Shown piece after piece: positions 22,858-31,571 of a DNA stretch of 32,748 bases. The notes below the pieces were generated by a model. That model saw only the letters and a program-made list of their open reading frames with translations, was not told where the DNA came from and ran no database searches. Position 1 is the stretch's first letter. Each line of letters starts with the position of its first letter. The position numbers and the translations under genes were made by a program. The stretch spans positions 1 to 32,748 of the forward strand of contig JAKLKY010000020.1 in assembly GCA_023150415.1 (NCBI GenBank), in the 5' to 3' direction. Origin of the DNA: Alphaproteobacteria bacterium (lineage in GTDB: Bacteria; Pseudomonadota; Alphaproteobacteria; Micavibrionales; Micavibrionaceae).

Positions 22858-23789
22858 CCGGCCTCAGCCTGTGGCTTTTCAGGCCGCAATTTCAGGTAAT
22901 ACAGCGACGGCGCGGAAACGAAGTACGATGAATGCGTACCGATCAGAATCCCGAAAAACAGGGCCGATACGAAGCTGCGAATGACTTCCCCGCCAAACAA
23001 ATACAATGCAAGCAGGGCTAAAATCGTCGAGCCCGATGTCATGATGGTGCGCGGCAGGGTTGAGTTGATCGAGTAATTGATCACTTCCTGCATTGGCATC
23101 TTCTTGTATTTACGCAAGGTTTCGCGCACGCGGTCGAAAATGATGACGGTTTCGTTGATCGAATAGCCCGCCACCAGCAAAATCGCCGCCAGCGTTGAAA
23201 GATCAAAATGCATCTGCGTAATGGAAAATAGGCCCAGAATACCCACGACATCATGAATCAGCGCCAGCAGCGATCCCACGCCATACTGCCAGTTAAAGCG
23301 CAGCCAGATATACAGCATAATGCACACAACGGCAGAAACCACCGCCATCAAACCCGCGCGTTTGAGTTCTTGCCCCACTTGCGGGCCAACGAATTCCGTG
23401 CGGCGGTAGTCGACATTCCCCGCGCCGAAAAACTGGTCAAGCGCTCCGCGCACCTTATCAATCACAGCCATTTGCGCGGCGGAATCATCGGCTTGCTGCG
23501 GCAGGCGGATCATCAGATTATCCGGAGCGCCGAATTCCTGGATCGCGACATCGCCGATATCGAGTTTTTTTAATTCCTCGCGCAAGAGCGGCAGATCGGG
23601 CGCTTGCGGGGTCTTGATCTCGATAATCGTGCCGCCGGTGAAATCAATCCCGAAATTTAGTCCATGCAGGCCCATGCTCAGAAAAGACCCGCCGATAATG
23701 ACCAGACTGGCAAAGAGCGCATAAAAACGATGACCAAAAAAATCGATCTTGGTATTTTCGGGGACAAGGGGAAAAAGTTTGATAATCAT
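22854..23789 (-). CDS. secF: Protein translocase subunit SecF
   Basis: A 311-residue SecF. Together with SecD it uses the proton gradient to pull preproteins through SecYEG on the periplasmic side. An N-terminal TM helix precedes the conserved 'GLNFGIDFTGGTIIEIK' (about 45-60), then the periplasmic P4 domain, 'RRTEFVGPQVGQEL', and five C-terminal TM helices with 'LVAGYSINETVIIFDRVRETLRKYK' and 'RTIMTSGSTILALLALYLFGG'. It starts 12 bases after secD on the same strand, in the order yajC-secD-secF. Confidence 0.97.
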   Translation of the reverse strand: MIIKLFPLVPENTKIDFFGHRFYALFASLVIIGGSFLSMGLHGLNFGIDFTGGTIIEIKTPQAPDLPLLREELKKLDIGDVAIQEFGAPDNLMIRLPQQADDSAAQMAVIDKVRGALDQFFGAGNVDYRRTEFVGPQVGQELKRAGLMAVVSAVVCIMLYIWLRFNWQYGVGSLLALIHDVVGILGLFSITQMHFDLSTLAAILLVAGYSINETVIIFDRVRETLRKYKKMPMQEVINYSINSTLPRTIMTSGSTILALLALYLFGGEVIRSFVSALFFGILIGTHSSYFVSAPSLYYLKLRPEKPQAEAG

Positions 23790-23801
23790 CCTTATAAACT
23801 C

Positions 23802-25340
23802 CTAAACCTTGATCGTCTTCGGCCGTGCCCAGCGCAGCCAGTTCAAAATCAAAAACCGCGTGAACATCAGAGCCGAGAAATAGGATGTAATCACGCCGAC
23901 GCACATCGTCACCGCAAAGCCTTTGATCGGGCCGGTTCCAAAAGAAAACAAAATCAAAGCGGCAATCAGCGCCGCCAGATTGGAATCGGTAATCGTCGTC
24001 AGCGCGCGCGTATAGCCCGTATCAATCGCCGCCAGAACGCCGCGCCCGGCACGCAGCTCTTCCTTGATGCGCTCATAAATCAGAACATTGCCGTCGATTG
24101 CCAAACCAATCGTCAGCACGATCCCGGCAATCCCAGGCAGGGTCAGCGTTGCCCCCAGGCTCGACATCACCGCCATGATCAGGATCATATTCACCATCAG
24201 GCCAATTGATGCAAAGACGCCAAACAAGCCGTACACCGTCACCGCCAGCGCAATCACAAAAACCAGCGCCATAACACAGGCTACTTTTCCGGCTTCTACG
24301 GAATCGGAACCCAGTGTCGGGCCCACGGTCCGTTCTTCAACCACCTTCATCGGGGCGGGCAAGGCACCGGCGCGCAGCAACATCGCAAGATTATTGGCGC
24401 TCTGCACCGTGAAATTGCCCGAGATTACTCCCTGTCCGCCGCAAATCGCGTCGCGGATGACGGGTGCGCTGATGATCTCATTGTCCAGAACGATGGCAAA
24501 GGGCCGTCCGACATTCTCGCGTGTCACATCACAAAACCGCCGCGCGCCGACATTATCCAGCCGGAAGCTGATCACGGGCGTGCCGTCTTGAAAACTCGGT
24601 TGTGCGGTTTCCAGCATCTCGCCCGTAATCATGGCGCGGCGCTGCACGTTCATGCTCTGCCCCGGTTCCTCCACCAATGGAAAAGCACGTCCTGCACCGG
24701 GCGTATCCTCCACCAGATGAAAGGTCAACTTTGCCGTTGTGCCGATAATTGCTTTTAAATCCTCTGCGTTCGCACCGGGCGCCTGAATCAGGATGCGGCG
24801 CTCGCCCTGGCGAACGATCACCGGCTCGGTCGTGCCCAGCGCGTCAACGCGGCGGCGCACGATTTCAATTGAATGCGCCAGTGTCTGGTCATGAATATGG
24901 CGGATGGTTTCAGGCATCAGAACGCCATCCAGCACATTCCCTTCGCTGGTTTGAAGATCCAGGCCGCTGTCAATTTTGCGCAACGCGGCGCGCGCCTCCG
25001 CTGCCTGACCGGAATCAGTCAGCGTCACGCGCAGATGATCGCCCATCGTGCCAATGCGGCTATAGCCAATTTGCGCCTCGCGCAGGGCATTGCGCGCATC
25101 CTGCACCAGTTGCTCGACGCGTTCCTTCACGGTTTGATCAACATCAACCTCGTAAAGCAAATGCGCGCCGCCTTGCAGATCAAGACCCAGATTCACCGTG
25201 CGATGGGGCATCCATCCGGGCAAATTGTTCTTCATCCACTGTTGCGTGTCTGCGCTCAGCATATTGGGCAGGCTGTAGAACACGCCCCAGGCACAGACAA
25301 AAATAATAAAGGCGATTTTCCAGGGAGCGATCTGAATCAT
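23802..25340 (-). CDS. secD: Protein translocase subunit SecD
   Basis: A 512-residue SecD of normal alphaproteobacterial size. The first TM helix is followed by 'NLGLDLQGGAHLLYEVDVDQ', the large periplasmic P1 domain (about 60-320), and the C-terminal five-helix bundle with 'IGLAIDGNVLIYERIKEELR' and 'GFAVTMCVGVITSYFSALMFTR'. The start overlaps the last four bases of yajC, indicating coupled translation. Works with SecF and YajC in the inner membrane. Confidence 0.97.
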   Translation of the reverse strand: MIQIAPWKIAFIIFVCAWGVFYSLPNMLSADTQQWMKNNLPGWMPHRTVNLGLDLQGGAHLLYEVDVDQTVKERVEQLVQDARNALREAQIGYSRIGTMGDHLRVTLTDSGQAAEARAALRKIDSGLDLQTSEGNVLDGVLMPETIRHIHDQTLAHSIEIVRRRVDALGTTEPVIVRQGERRILIQAPGANAEDLKAIIGTTAKLTFHLVEDTPGAGRAFPLVEEPGQSMNVQRRAMITGEMLETAQPSFQDGTPVISFRLDNVGARRFCDVTRENVGRPFAIVLDNEIISAPVIRDAICGGQGVISGNFTVQSANNLAMLLRAGALPAPMKVVEERTVGPTLGSDSVEAGKVACVMALVFVIALAVTVYGLFGVFASIGLMVNMILIMAVMSSLGATLTLPGIAGIVLTIGLAIDGNVLIYERIKEELRAGRGVLAAIDTGYTRALTTITDSNLAALIAALILFSFGTGPIKGFAVTMCVGVITSYFSALMFTRFLILNWLRWARPKTIKV

Positions 25341-25744
25341 TTTTTCTTCGCGTCGTTTGCGGGCTGCGTCTTGGTTGTTTCGAGGGGCGCATGAACCGTG
25401 TTGCGAAGGGCCGTGACTTTCAGGCCATTGCCCAGATCCACGATAATTTCCTCATCATTCACCAGCGTATCCACGCTGCCCACCAGTCCGCCACCCGTAA
25501 TCACTTTGTCGCCTTTTTTCAGCGCCGCCAGCATCTGTGCATGCTCGCGCGCGCGTCGGCGCTGCGGCAGGATGAACAGAACAAAAAACAGCGCTACCAT
25601 AACCATCACCATCATGATGTTCTGGAATACCAGTTCGCCGGTCGTCGGGGGCGGGGGCAGACCGGGCGCGCCATCGGGCGTTGCGGTGCCGGTTGTCACG
25701 GGCGGCGTGATGGGGGCGGTATCCTGGGCCAAAGCAGACTGCAT
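25337..25744 (-). CDS. yajC: Preprotein translocase subunit YajC
   Basis: A 135-residue YajC. A Pro/Thr/Gly-rich N-terminal segment (residues 1-35) precedes the single TM helix (about 40-60, MVMVMVALFFVLFILPQRR) and the conserved cytosolic 'LKKGDKVITGGGLVGSVDTL' and 'VDLGNGLKVTALRNTV'. It is an accessory subunit of SecDF and first of the yajC-secD-secF operon. AAGGAGAG lies before the ATG on the minus strand. Confidence 0.95.
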   Translation of the reverse strand: MQSALAQDTAPITPPVTTGTATPDGAPGLPPPPTTGELVFQNIMMVMVMVALFFVLFILPQRRRAREHAQMLAALKKGDKVITGGGLVGSVDTLVNDEEIIVDLGNGLKVTALRNTVHAPLETTKTQPANDAKKK

Positions 25745-25822
25745 ATATTCTCTCCTTATTTTGAAAGTTCCGCCGACTATAGAGGATTATTCTGATAAAA
25801 CAAGGCGTCGATCACAAAGCGT

Positions 25823-26815
25823 TCACCCGTGCAAATACGGCACAGGGTTCAACGGCTCCGTGCCGCGGCGCAACTCGAAATGCAGCTGTGGCGTGTCCAC
25901 GGCGCCGCTGGTGCCAACGGTGCCCAGGGATTCCCCGCGCTTTAGAACTTGCCCGCGCTTAACCAGAATACGCCCCAAATGCCCATACGCGCTGATCCAG
26001 CGGTCTTCATGACGCACCAGAACCAGATTGCCAAATCCTTTCAAACCGTCACCCGCAAACACCACCACACCATTTTCTGCCGCACGCACGGGCGCGCCTT
26101 TGGGCGCGGCGATGTTGATCCCGTCATTGAACAAGCCGCCGGCTTTGGGTCCATAGCCCGACACAATTTTCCCACCAACCGGCTGCAAGAATTTTCCAGC
26201 TACGCGGGGCGGGATCGGCTGCAGCGCGATTTGCGCTGCGCTGGCGGGCGGTGATGCGGACTTGAGCTGTGTGGCTGGCTGTCCCGAATGCAAGCTGCGG
26301 TCTAAAACGCCATCAAACGCGCCGGTGGGCGGCGGTGATAAGGGTGCAGCAGGCGCGACTAAACGTGTTTGCGGCGGGGGTGGCGGCGCCTCTTTCTGCG
26401 GCGGCGGCAGGCGCACAACCATTCCGGCCTTGATCGCATACGGCGCGCTCAGCCTGTTCAAACGCGCCAGCTGCGATGGGCTGGCATTGAACAGGCGCGC
26501 AATGCTGCTCAGGCTGTCGCCGGCTTTGGCCTTATATTCGCGGGGCGGCGGAAGCTTGAGGCGTGTCCCGGGCGGCAGGGCAAACGGCGCATGCAATCGG
26601 TTCACCAGCGCAATATCCTGCAGCGGCAGATTATAACGCTTGGCAATCGTATATAAATTCTCACCCGGTAAAACGCTGTGGATGCCCGTGCTGCCCGCGC
26701 CTTCACCGGCACCGTAAATCGCCACCGGCGCTGGTCCTTTGTCTTTCGTGAAGGGCAGGGACAGGCAGGCGGTTAAAAGAAGCAAGAGGGGAAGAAGAAA
26801 GACGGCGCGGCTCAT
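25823..26815 (-). CDS. NlpD-like lipoprotein: two LysM domains and a degenerate M23 domain
   Basis: A 330-residue protein. A lipoprotein signal with lipobox LTAC (Cys17) is followed by LysM 1 (about 44-88), LysM 2 (about 95-136), a Pro-rich linker (about 140-200), and a LytM/M23 domain (about 205-328). The M23 zinc motif His-x(3)-Asp is replaced by 'NDGIN', and the first His of the final HxH is Gln ('PQLHFEL'); only 'YGHL' keeps its histidine. This pattern matches non-catalytic NlpD/EnvC proteins that activate cell-wall amidases during division. It lies between pcm and yajC, a conserved position in alphaproteobacteria. Confidence 0.9.
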   Translation of the reverse strand: MSRAVFLLPLLLLLTACLSLPFTKDKGPAPVAIYGAGEGAGSTGIHSVLPGENLYTIAKRYNLPLQDIALVNRLHAPFALPPGTRLKLPPPREYKAKAGDSLSSIARLFNASPSQLARLNRLSAPYAIKAGMVVRLPPPQKEAPPPPPQTRLVAPAAPLSPPPTGAFDGVLDRSLHSGQPATQLKSASPPASAAQIALQPIPPRVAGKFLQPVGGKIVSGYGPKAGGLFNDGINIAAPKGAPVRAAENGVVVFAGDGLKGFGNLVLVRHEDRWISAYGHLGRILVKRGQVLKRGESLGTVGTSGAVDTPQLHFELRRGTEPLNPVPYLHG

Positions 26816-26832
26816 TATGGGCAGTATAGCGG

Positions 26833-26943
26833 AGTTGGTGGCTGGTGGTTAGTGGTTAGTCGATGGTGGTTGGTACTTATTGTAAAACTTTCCATTGACC
26901 AATCACTCACTTCCAAATACCAATCACCAGCTCCTAACCACCT
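26833..26943. repeat. Imperfect inverted repeat of GGTGGTTAG/CTAACCACC type
   Basis: The left side (about 26833-26875) is rich in GGTGGTTAGTGG, and the right side (about 26893-26943) is its imperfect complement, CCAATCACC...CTAACCACC. The two halves surround an AT-rich centre. The right arm supplies the stop codon and last codons of pcm. The pattern is low in complexity and the arms hold several mismatches. Confidence 0.5.
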
Positions 26944-27608
26944 GTGGCTGTATCCGGCAACAACGGCACAAACCGCACCGGCAGAACATCTTTGACAGCA
27001 AAAGCCTCTTCCGATTCCTTTTTATAACGGCGCAAAACCTGCTGCCCGTTTTCACCGACGGGAATAATCATCATGCCGCCGATTTTCAATTGATCCAGCA
27101 ACGCCTGCGGCGGTTTCTCACGCGCTGCCGCCGTGACGATAATTTTATCAAACGGCGCTTGATCGACACCATGAATCGTCGGCCAGCCCTTCATGCCGTC
27201 CGCGCAGATCGCTACGATATTGGTGATATTAAGTTCGCGAAACCGCGCTTCGGCTTCTTTCAGCAACGGCTTGTGGCGTTCGATGGAATAGACGCGGCGG
27301 CACAGCTGCGCCAATATCGCGGTCTGGTATCCGCAGCCTGTGCCAATCTCCAGCACTTTATCATTCGCTTTTAAATCGAGCGCCGCCGTCATCGTGGCGA
27401 CAATGAAAGGCTGGCTGATCGTCTGGCCGCAGGCGATGGGCAGGGCGATATCATCCCAAGCCTGATGTCGAACAGCCTCGGGCACGAAAATCTCACGCGG
27501 GATTTTCTCCATCGCCGCCAGCACCGCCGTGTCCGTGATGCCCTCCTTGCGGAGATGCATAATCAGGCGAATGCGTTTGGCGGTGGTGTCGGGAATTGTC
27601 AGGGCCAT
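26934..27608 (-). CDS. pcm: Protein-L-isoaspartate O-methyltransferase
   Basis: A 224-residue Pcm that methylates isoaspartyl residues to start repair of aged proteins. The family N-terminus is 'MRLIxxLR..GI.D..VL.AM..IPRE.FVP', seen here as 'RIRLIMHLRKEGITDTAVLAAMEKIPREIFVP'. The catalytic/substrate loop 'PIACGQTISQPFIVATM' and the SAM motif 'VLEIGTGCGYQTAILAQL' are present. It precedes the NlpD-like gene, as usual. The usual upstream partner surE is not adjacent. Its last codons coincide with an inverted repeat. Confidence 0.96.
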   Translation of the reverse strand: MALTIPDTTAKRIRLIMHLRKEGITDTAVLAAMEKIPREIFVPEAVRHQAWDDIALPIACGQTISQPFIVATMTAALDLKANDKVLEIGTGCGYQTAILAQLCRRVYSIERHKPLLKEAEARFRELNITNIVAICADGMKGWPTIHGVDQAPFDKIIVTAAAREKPPQALLDQLKIGGMMIIPVGENGQQVLRRYKKESEEAFAVKDVLPVRFVPLLPDTATGG

Positions 27609-27673
27609 ACGTTATATATGGACCATCAACTCGACGATGCAAGGATTGAATTAGATTTGCGTAGCAACACAAC

Positions 27674-28141
27674 TCACATTTTTGGCGCAGGAGGTTCAAG
27701 GTCAGGTGTTGTTGAGGCTGGGCGATTTTCAACATATTGGTTGAAGAAAGCCTCGCTGCCGATCACCCAATTCGGCAAGGTGCTGCCCTCTTCTCGTTTT
27801 GTCGTTATATGTTCTTTTAGTGCTTTCTGCGCCAAATCGGCAATGAGGCGCAGTTGTTGCGGATCGAATTGAGAGAAATCCAGCGTTGCAGAATTTTCAC
27901 CAGTTGTATAAGCTGTGGCATTTACAAAATCATAATTAACATGGTCAATATTGCATGTTCCAAATTGTACAAATTTAATTTTTCTCCCACCTTGTTCAAC
28001 AATGACAGTTTCTGGATTGTAACCAACAAGTGCATTCAATGCCATTAGAACCACAGCGAGAGTTCCCGCGCTCCCTGTTATAATACCCTTACATACTCCG
28101 CTGAAATGAGCTCGCGCAACGTGTTCTGATGATACATCCAT
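27674..28141 (-). CDS. Unknown membrane-anchored protein in the surE position
   Basis: A 155-residue protein with no recognised family. One hydrophobic segment at about residues 17-40 (GIITGSAGTLAVVLMALNALVG) is preceded by a short polar N-terminus. The rest is a soluble domain (FVQFGTCNIDHVNYDFVNATAYTTG...) with a central helix rich in Gln/Leu ('FDPQQLRLIADLAQKALKEHI') and a Pro-rich tail. GGGAG lies upstream of the ATG. The gene is more AT-rich than serS and pcm. It occupies the slot between serS and pcm that commonly holds surE, so it is probably a later insertion or replacement (inference). Confidence 0.7.
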   Translation of the reverse strand: MDVSSEHVARAHFSGVCKGIITGSAGTLAVVLMALNALVGYNPETVIVEQGGRKIKFVQFGTCNIDHVNYDFVNATAYTTGENSATLDFSQFDPQQLRLIADLAQKALKEHITTKREEGSTLPNWVIGSEAFFNQYVENRPASTTPDLEPPAPKM

Positions 28142-28218
28142 ATTATTCTCCCGCTCAGAATGATACTGAAAATCTAAAATAACAAACCAGTATTGTCAAT
28201 TTTTATTATGAAATATTA

Positions 28219-29463
28219 TCAATTCTTAATCTTCGCCAGCCCACCCATATACGGCCTCAACACATCAGGCACCACGATGCCATCATCGGCGGGGTCGTAA
28301 TAGTTTTCCATGACGGCGATGAGCGCGCGACCCACCGCCACGCCCGATCCATTCAAGGTATGCACGAAGCGTGTGTCTTTGGCCCCCTTGGCGCGGCAGC
28401 GCGCATTCATGCGCCGCGCCTGAAAGTCCCAGCAATTCGACACGCTAGAGATCTCGCGGTAACGCCCTTGCCCCGGCAGCCACACTTCGATGTCATAGGT
28501 CTTGCGCGCGCCGAAGCCCGTATCGCCGGAACATAAAACAATCGTGCGATAGGGAATGCCAAGCTTTTTCAAAACCGTCTCGGCGCAGCCCACCATGCGC
28601 TCTTGTTCCGCCGCGCTAGTCTCCGGCGTGGTGATGGCCACCATCTCCACCTTGTAGAACTGATGCTGGCGGATCATGCCGCGCGTGTCCTTGCCCGCCG
28701 CGCCCGCTTCTTGGCGGAAGCAGGGCGTGAATGCGGTGTAGCGGCGCGGCAAGGTTTCTTCCTCCACGATCATCTCCGCCACGATATTCGTCAGCGGCAC
28801 CTCGGAGGTAGGGATGAGCCAGTCCCCGCGCGTGGTGCGGAATTGCTCCTCGGCAAATTTCGGCAATTGCCCGGTGCCGAACATGGTCTGGTCATTCACC
28901 AGCAAAGGCGGCGAGATTTCGGTAAAGCCGTGCTCCTGCGTATGCGTATCGAGCATGAACTGCGCCAGCGCGCGTTCAAGCCGCGCCAGACCGCTGCTTA
29001 AAATCACAAAGCGTGCGCCCGACATTTTCGCGGCTGTCTCAAAATCCATCAGCCCCAGCTTCTCGCCGATCTCGAAATGCTCGGGCGTTTTATCGGCGCG
29101 CGGCGTGCCATGCTTGCGTACCTCGACATTGCCGTGCTCGTCGGCGCCGTCGGGCACGTCGTCGGCCAGAATATTCGGAAGGCTGGCCAGATGCTGGTTA
29201 AGACTTTCCGCCAGCGTTTTTTCGCGCGAGGCAAGATCGTCCATCCGGTTCTTCAGGGCCGTGACCTCATCCATCAGCGCCTGCGCGTTGCCGCCGCTTT
29301 TCTTCGCGTTGCGCTCAGCCTGCAGCTTCTGCAGCTCCGTCTGCGCGGCGCGGCGCTCTTCATCCAGTTTCAGAATCTCCGGCGATTGCGGCGTCAGTCC
29401 CCGGCGTCCCATCGCCTTGTCAAAATCCTGCGGTTGTTTACGGATAAAGTTAATATCGTGCAT
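28219..29463 (-). CDS. serS: Seryl-tRNA synthetase
   Basis: A 414-residue class II aminoacyl-tRNA synthetase. The N-terminal long coiled-coil arm that contacts the tRNA-Ser variable arm spans about residues 25-105 ('[26 protein letters not shown]'). The motif 2 region is '[25 protein letters not shown]', followed by '[19 protein letters not shown]' and motif 3 '[19 protein letters not shown]'. AAGGAG precedes the ATG. Head of the minus-strand block running to secF. Confidence 0.97.
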   Translation of the reverse strand: MHDINFIRKQPQDFDKAMGRRGLTPQSPEILKLDEERRAAQTELQKLQAERNAKKSGGNAQALMDEVTALKNRMDDLASREKTLAESLNQHLASLPNILADDVPDGADEHGNVEVRKHGTPRADKTPEHFEIGEKLGLMDFETAAKMSGARFVILSSGLARLERALAQFMLDTHTQEHGFTEISPPLLVNDQTMFGTGQLPKFAEEQFRTTRGDWLIPTSEVPLTNIVAEMIVEEETLPRRYTAFTPCFRQEAGAAGKDTRGMIRQHQFYKVEMVAITTPETSAAEQERMVGCAETVLKKLGIPYRTIVLCSGDTGFGARKTYDIEVWLPGQGRYREISSVSNCWDFQARRMNARCRAKGAKDTRFVHTLNGSGVAVGRALIAVMENYYDPADDGIVVPDVLRPYMGGLAKIKN

Positions 29464-29558
29464 ATCTGGCTCCTTGCCTTGTTATAGAATGCCTTTTTGG
29501 ATAAGTACACGCGCTATTGTATAAAGAATTCATATTTATTTAAGTCTTTGCGTATTTT

Positions 29559-30446
29559 ATGGTGGAGACAATGAACCCTGTCTTCTCGCTCCTCAAGCCG
29601 CGCCATCCTCTGCCCGTTATTTTCGACTCGCCCCATAGCGGGCGCGATTATCCGGCAGATTTTGGCCATGCCTGCGATTTCGATACGCTGCGCACGGCAG
29701 AAGATCATTATGTCGATGAATTGCTCAAAGACGCCCCCGCGCAAGGAATAACCGTACTCGCGGCGCTCTTTCCGCGCAGCTATATTGATGTCAACCGGCG
29801 CGAAGATGATATCGACCCGCTGCTGCTGGATGCGCCCTGGCCGCATGGGGCGGTCAATCCGTCCTCGCGTTCTGACGCCGGAATCGGCCTGATCCGCCGC
29901 CTCATCAAACCGGGCATGGCGATTTACGCGCAATGCCTTAATCCCACGGACATCACCCACCGGATCGAAAATTATTACCGGCCCTATCACACGGCCTTGG
30001 CTGAATTAAGCGCGCGCCTGCATGACGATTTCGGGCAGGTCTGGCATGTCAATTGCCACGCCATGCCGGCCGCTACAGCCTATCCCAAACGCGCGCTCAG
30101 CATCGCAGGCCTGACCCCGCGCATGGCCGATATCGTGCTGGGCGACCGCGATGGCACCACATGTGCGCCAGATTTTACGCATTTCGTGCGGGATTTTTTT
30201 ACCGCGCGGGGCTATCACGTCACGCTCAACGATCCTTTCCGCGGGGTCGAGATTCTACGCCGTTACGGCAACCCTGCGCGGGGTATGCACAGCCTGCAGA
30301 TCGAGATCAACAAAGCTCTGTATATGGATGAAAAGACACAGGAAAAGACCGCGGACTACGCGTTGCTAAAAGCCGATCTCGATGCCTTCGCCGCCGCCTG
30401 CGCCGATTACGCCCAATCCCGGCTGACCCGCCTCGCAGCGGATTAG
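29559..30446 (+). CDS. N-formylglutamate amidohydrolase family protein
   Basis: About 295 residues of the FGase family, which hydrolyses N-formyl-L-glutamate (last step of one histidine degradation route) or related N-acyl amino acids. Recognisable parts are 'VIFDSPHSGRDYP', 'EDHYVDELL', 'RSYIDVNRREDDIDP', 'YYRPYHTAL', 'VWHVNCHAMPA' and 'LQIEINKALYMDE', with His/Glu residues suited to metal binding. The start is uncertain: ATG at 29559, or ATG at 29571 with TGGAG only three bases away. No other hut gene is in the window, so the true substrate is open. A palindromic repeat follows. Confidence 0.88.
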   Translation: MVETMNPVFSLLKPRHPLPVIFDSPHSGRDYPADFGHACDFDTLRTAEDHYVDELLKDAPAQGITVLAALFPRSYIDVNRREDDIDPLLLDAPWPHGAVNPSSRSDAGIGLIRRLIKPGMAIYAQCLNPTDITHRIENYYRPYHTALAELSARLHDDFGQVWHVNCHAMPAATAYPKRALSIAGLTPRMADIVLGDRDGTTCAPDFTHFVRDFFTARGYHVTLNDPFRGVEILRRYGNPARGMHSLQIEINKALYMDEKTQEKTADYALLKADLDAFAAACADYAQSRLTRLAAD

Positions 30447-30498
30447 AAATACCCCCTATTGCAAACCGCGCAGAGCGAGGCAAAACAATCCGGTTTTT

Positions 30499-30574
30499 AA
30501 CCACCAAGACACCAAGGCACCAAGAGATATATAGAACTTCGTGATTTTCTTCGTGTCTTTGTGCCTTGGTGGTT
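30499..30574. repeat. 76-bp palindromic repeat, copy 2 (ACCACCAAGG family)
   Basis: Arms of 26 bases at 30499-30524 (starting AACCACCAAGACACCAAG) and 30549-30574 (ending GTGCCTTGGTGGTT) are inverted repeats separated by 24 bases, the same total length and spacer as copy 1 at 10271-10346. The reverse complement of the right arm equals the left arm of copy 1 over 26 bases. The element ends inside the lipB stop codon (30574-30576), so it abuts the gene without disrupting it. Confidence 0.8.
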
Positions 30575-31248
30575 TATTTTCCTTTGTTTCCGTCTTCACC
30601 GGACTCCTGCAGACAGCTCGGCCTCAGATCCCCCAATAATGATTCAAAATTTTCGCGCAAGACACCATCCACCGCGTCCATCTCCGCATCAACGCCTAAT
30701 TCCTGCATCGACGTCACGCCGTAATCCGCAATCCCGCAGGGCACGATCCCAGCATAATGCGATAGATCGGGATTTACGTTGATGGCAATGCCGTGCATCG
30801 TGATCCAGCGTTTGACACGCACGCCCAGGGCGGCGATTTTTTTCTCCCCCTGCGGTGTTTCCACCCACACCCCGACCCGTCCTTCTCGCCGCTCGCCGAT
30901 GATGCCGAATTCCGCCAGCGTATGGATTATCCAGTTCTCGAGATTGCAGACATAGCGCCGCACGTCGGGCTTGCCGCGTTTTTTCAAATCCAGCATCACA
31001 TAGGCCACGCGCTGCCCCGGCCCGTGATAGGTGTATTGCCCGCCGCGCCCGGTCTTAAACACGGGAAATTGCGGGCGCAGCAAATCGCTGGCCTTCGCGC
31101 TGGTGCCGGCGGTGTAGAGCGGCGGATGCTCCAGCAGCCACACGCATTCCGGCGCGCGGCCCTCCTGGATGGCAGCTACGCGCTCTTCCATAAACGCCAG
31201 CGCTTCTTCATAGGCTACGGGCTGGGGGCTGATGATCCATTCAGGCAT
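30574..31248 (-). CDS. lipB: Octanoyl-[ACP]:protein N-octanoyltransferase (lipoyl transferase B)
   Basis: A 224-residue LipB, which moves octanoate from acyl-carrier protein to lipoyl domains of 2-oxoacid dehydrogenases and the glycine cleavage system. Conserved segments are '[17 protein letters not shown]', '[23 protein letters not shown]', the catalytic Lys in '[23 protein letters not shown]' and the catalytic Cys in 'GIVPCGI'. The C-terminal tail ([10 protein letters not shown]) is short and polar and ends in the palindromic repeat. lipA is not in the window. Confidence 0.96.
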   Translation of the reverse strand: MPEWIISPQPVAYEEALAFMEERVAAIQEGRAPECVWLLEHPPLYTAGTSAKASDLLRPQFPVFKTGRGGQYTYHGPGQRVAYVMLDLKKRGKPDVRRYVCNLENWIIHTLAEFGIIGERREGRVGVWVETPQGEKKIAALGVRVKRWITMHGIAINVNPDLSHYAGIVPCGIADYGVTSMQELGVDAEMDAVDGVLRENFESLLGDLRPSCLQESGEDGNKGK

Positions 31249-31274
31249 GGCTTACTTTTACCGTTATTTTATTT

Positions 31275-31288
31275 CGCATTGCAATGCG
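31275..31288. promoter_or_regulatory. Perfect 14-bp palindrome upstream of lipB
   Basis: CGCATTGCAATGCG is a perfect palindrome 27 bases upstream of the lipB start on the minus strand and 58 bases before tRNA-Leu on the plus strand. It could be an operator in the lipB promoter, or another palindromic remnant in a repeat-rich gap. Confidence 0.35.
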
Positions 31289-31345
31289 GATGTTACTTGT
31301 CATGGGGGGTTTGTTTTGCTACTCCTGCCCCCAGTTCAGAATTTC

Positions 31346-31429
31346 GCGGTCGTGGCGGAATGGTAGACGCGCAGCGTTGAGGTCGCTGTGGGGCAACCCG
31401 TGGAGGTTCAAGTCCTCTCGACCGCACCA
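31346..31429 (+). tRNA. tRNA-Leu (anticodon GAG)
   Basis: The acceptor stem GCGGTCG (31346-31352) pairs with CGACCGC (31419-31425). Discriminator A is at 31426 and CCA at 31427-31429. The D-arm is TGGCGGAATGGTAGACGC. The anticodon stem CAGCG/CGCTG encloses TTGAGGT, giving anticodon GAG, followed by a long variable arm and a T-loop with GGTTCAAGTCC. A three-way-junction palindrome starts directly at the CCA end. Confidence 0.95.
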
Positions 31430-31506
31430 TCCGCTTTCGCTGAATTTCGCTTTGCGAAATTCTAGCTACAGCGCGACTTGACCGCGCTGTAGCGTGCGAA
31501 ACGGAT
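31429..31506. repeat. Three-way-junction palindromic element fused to the tRNA-Leu 3' end
   Basis: Outer stem: ATCCGCTTTCGC (31429-31440) pairs with GCGAAACGGAT (31496-31506) with one bulged C. Hairpin 1: GAATTTCGC (31442-31450), loop TTT, GCGAAATTC (31454-31462), 9 perfect pairs. Hairpin 2: GCTACAGCGCG (31465-31475), loop ACTTGAC, CGCGCTGTAGC (31483-31493), 11 perfect pairs. Only one or two unpaired bases separate the three stems. Such a compact junction suggests a structured RNA, a cruciform-forming nuclease target or a mobile palindrome. Confidence 0.8.
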
Positions 31507-31571
31507 GCCGCGCCGGAGTGAGTAAAACGAACGAAGGCGGGCGAAAGACAGACAACTATATTAGATTTTGC

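Noticed and set aside
26895-27374. Plus-strand open frame starting in the GGTGGTTAG repeat
   Set aside because: Begins in low-complexity repeat sequence and runs antisense through pcm.
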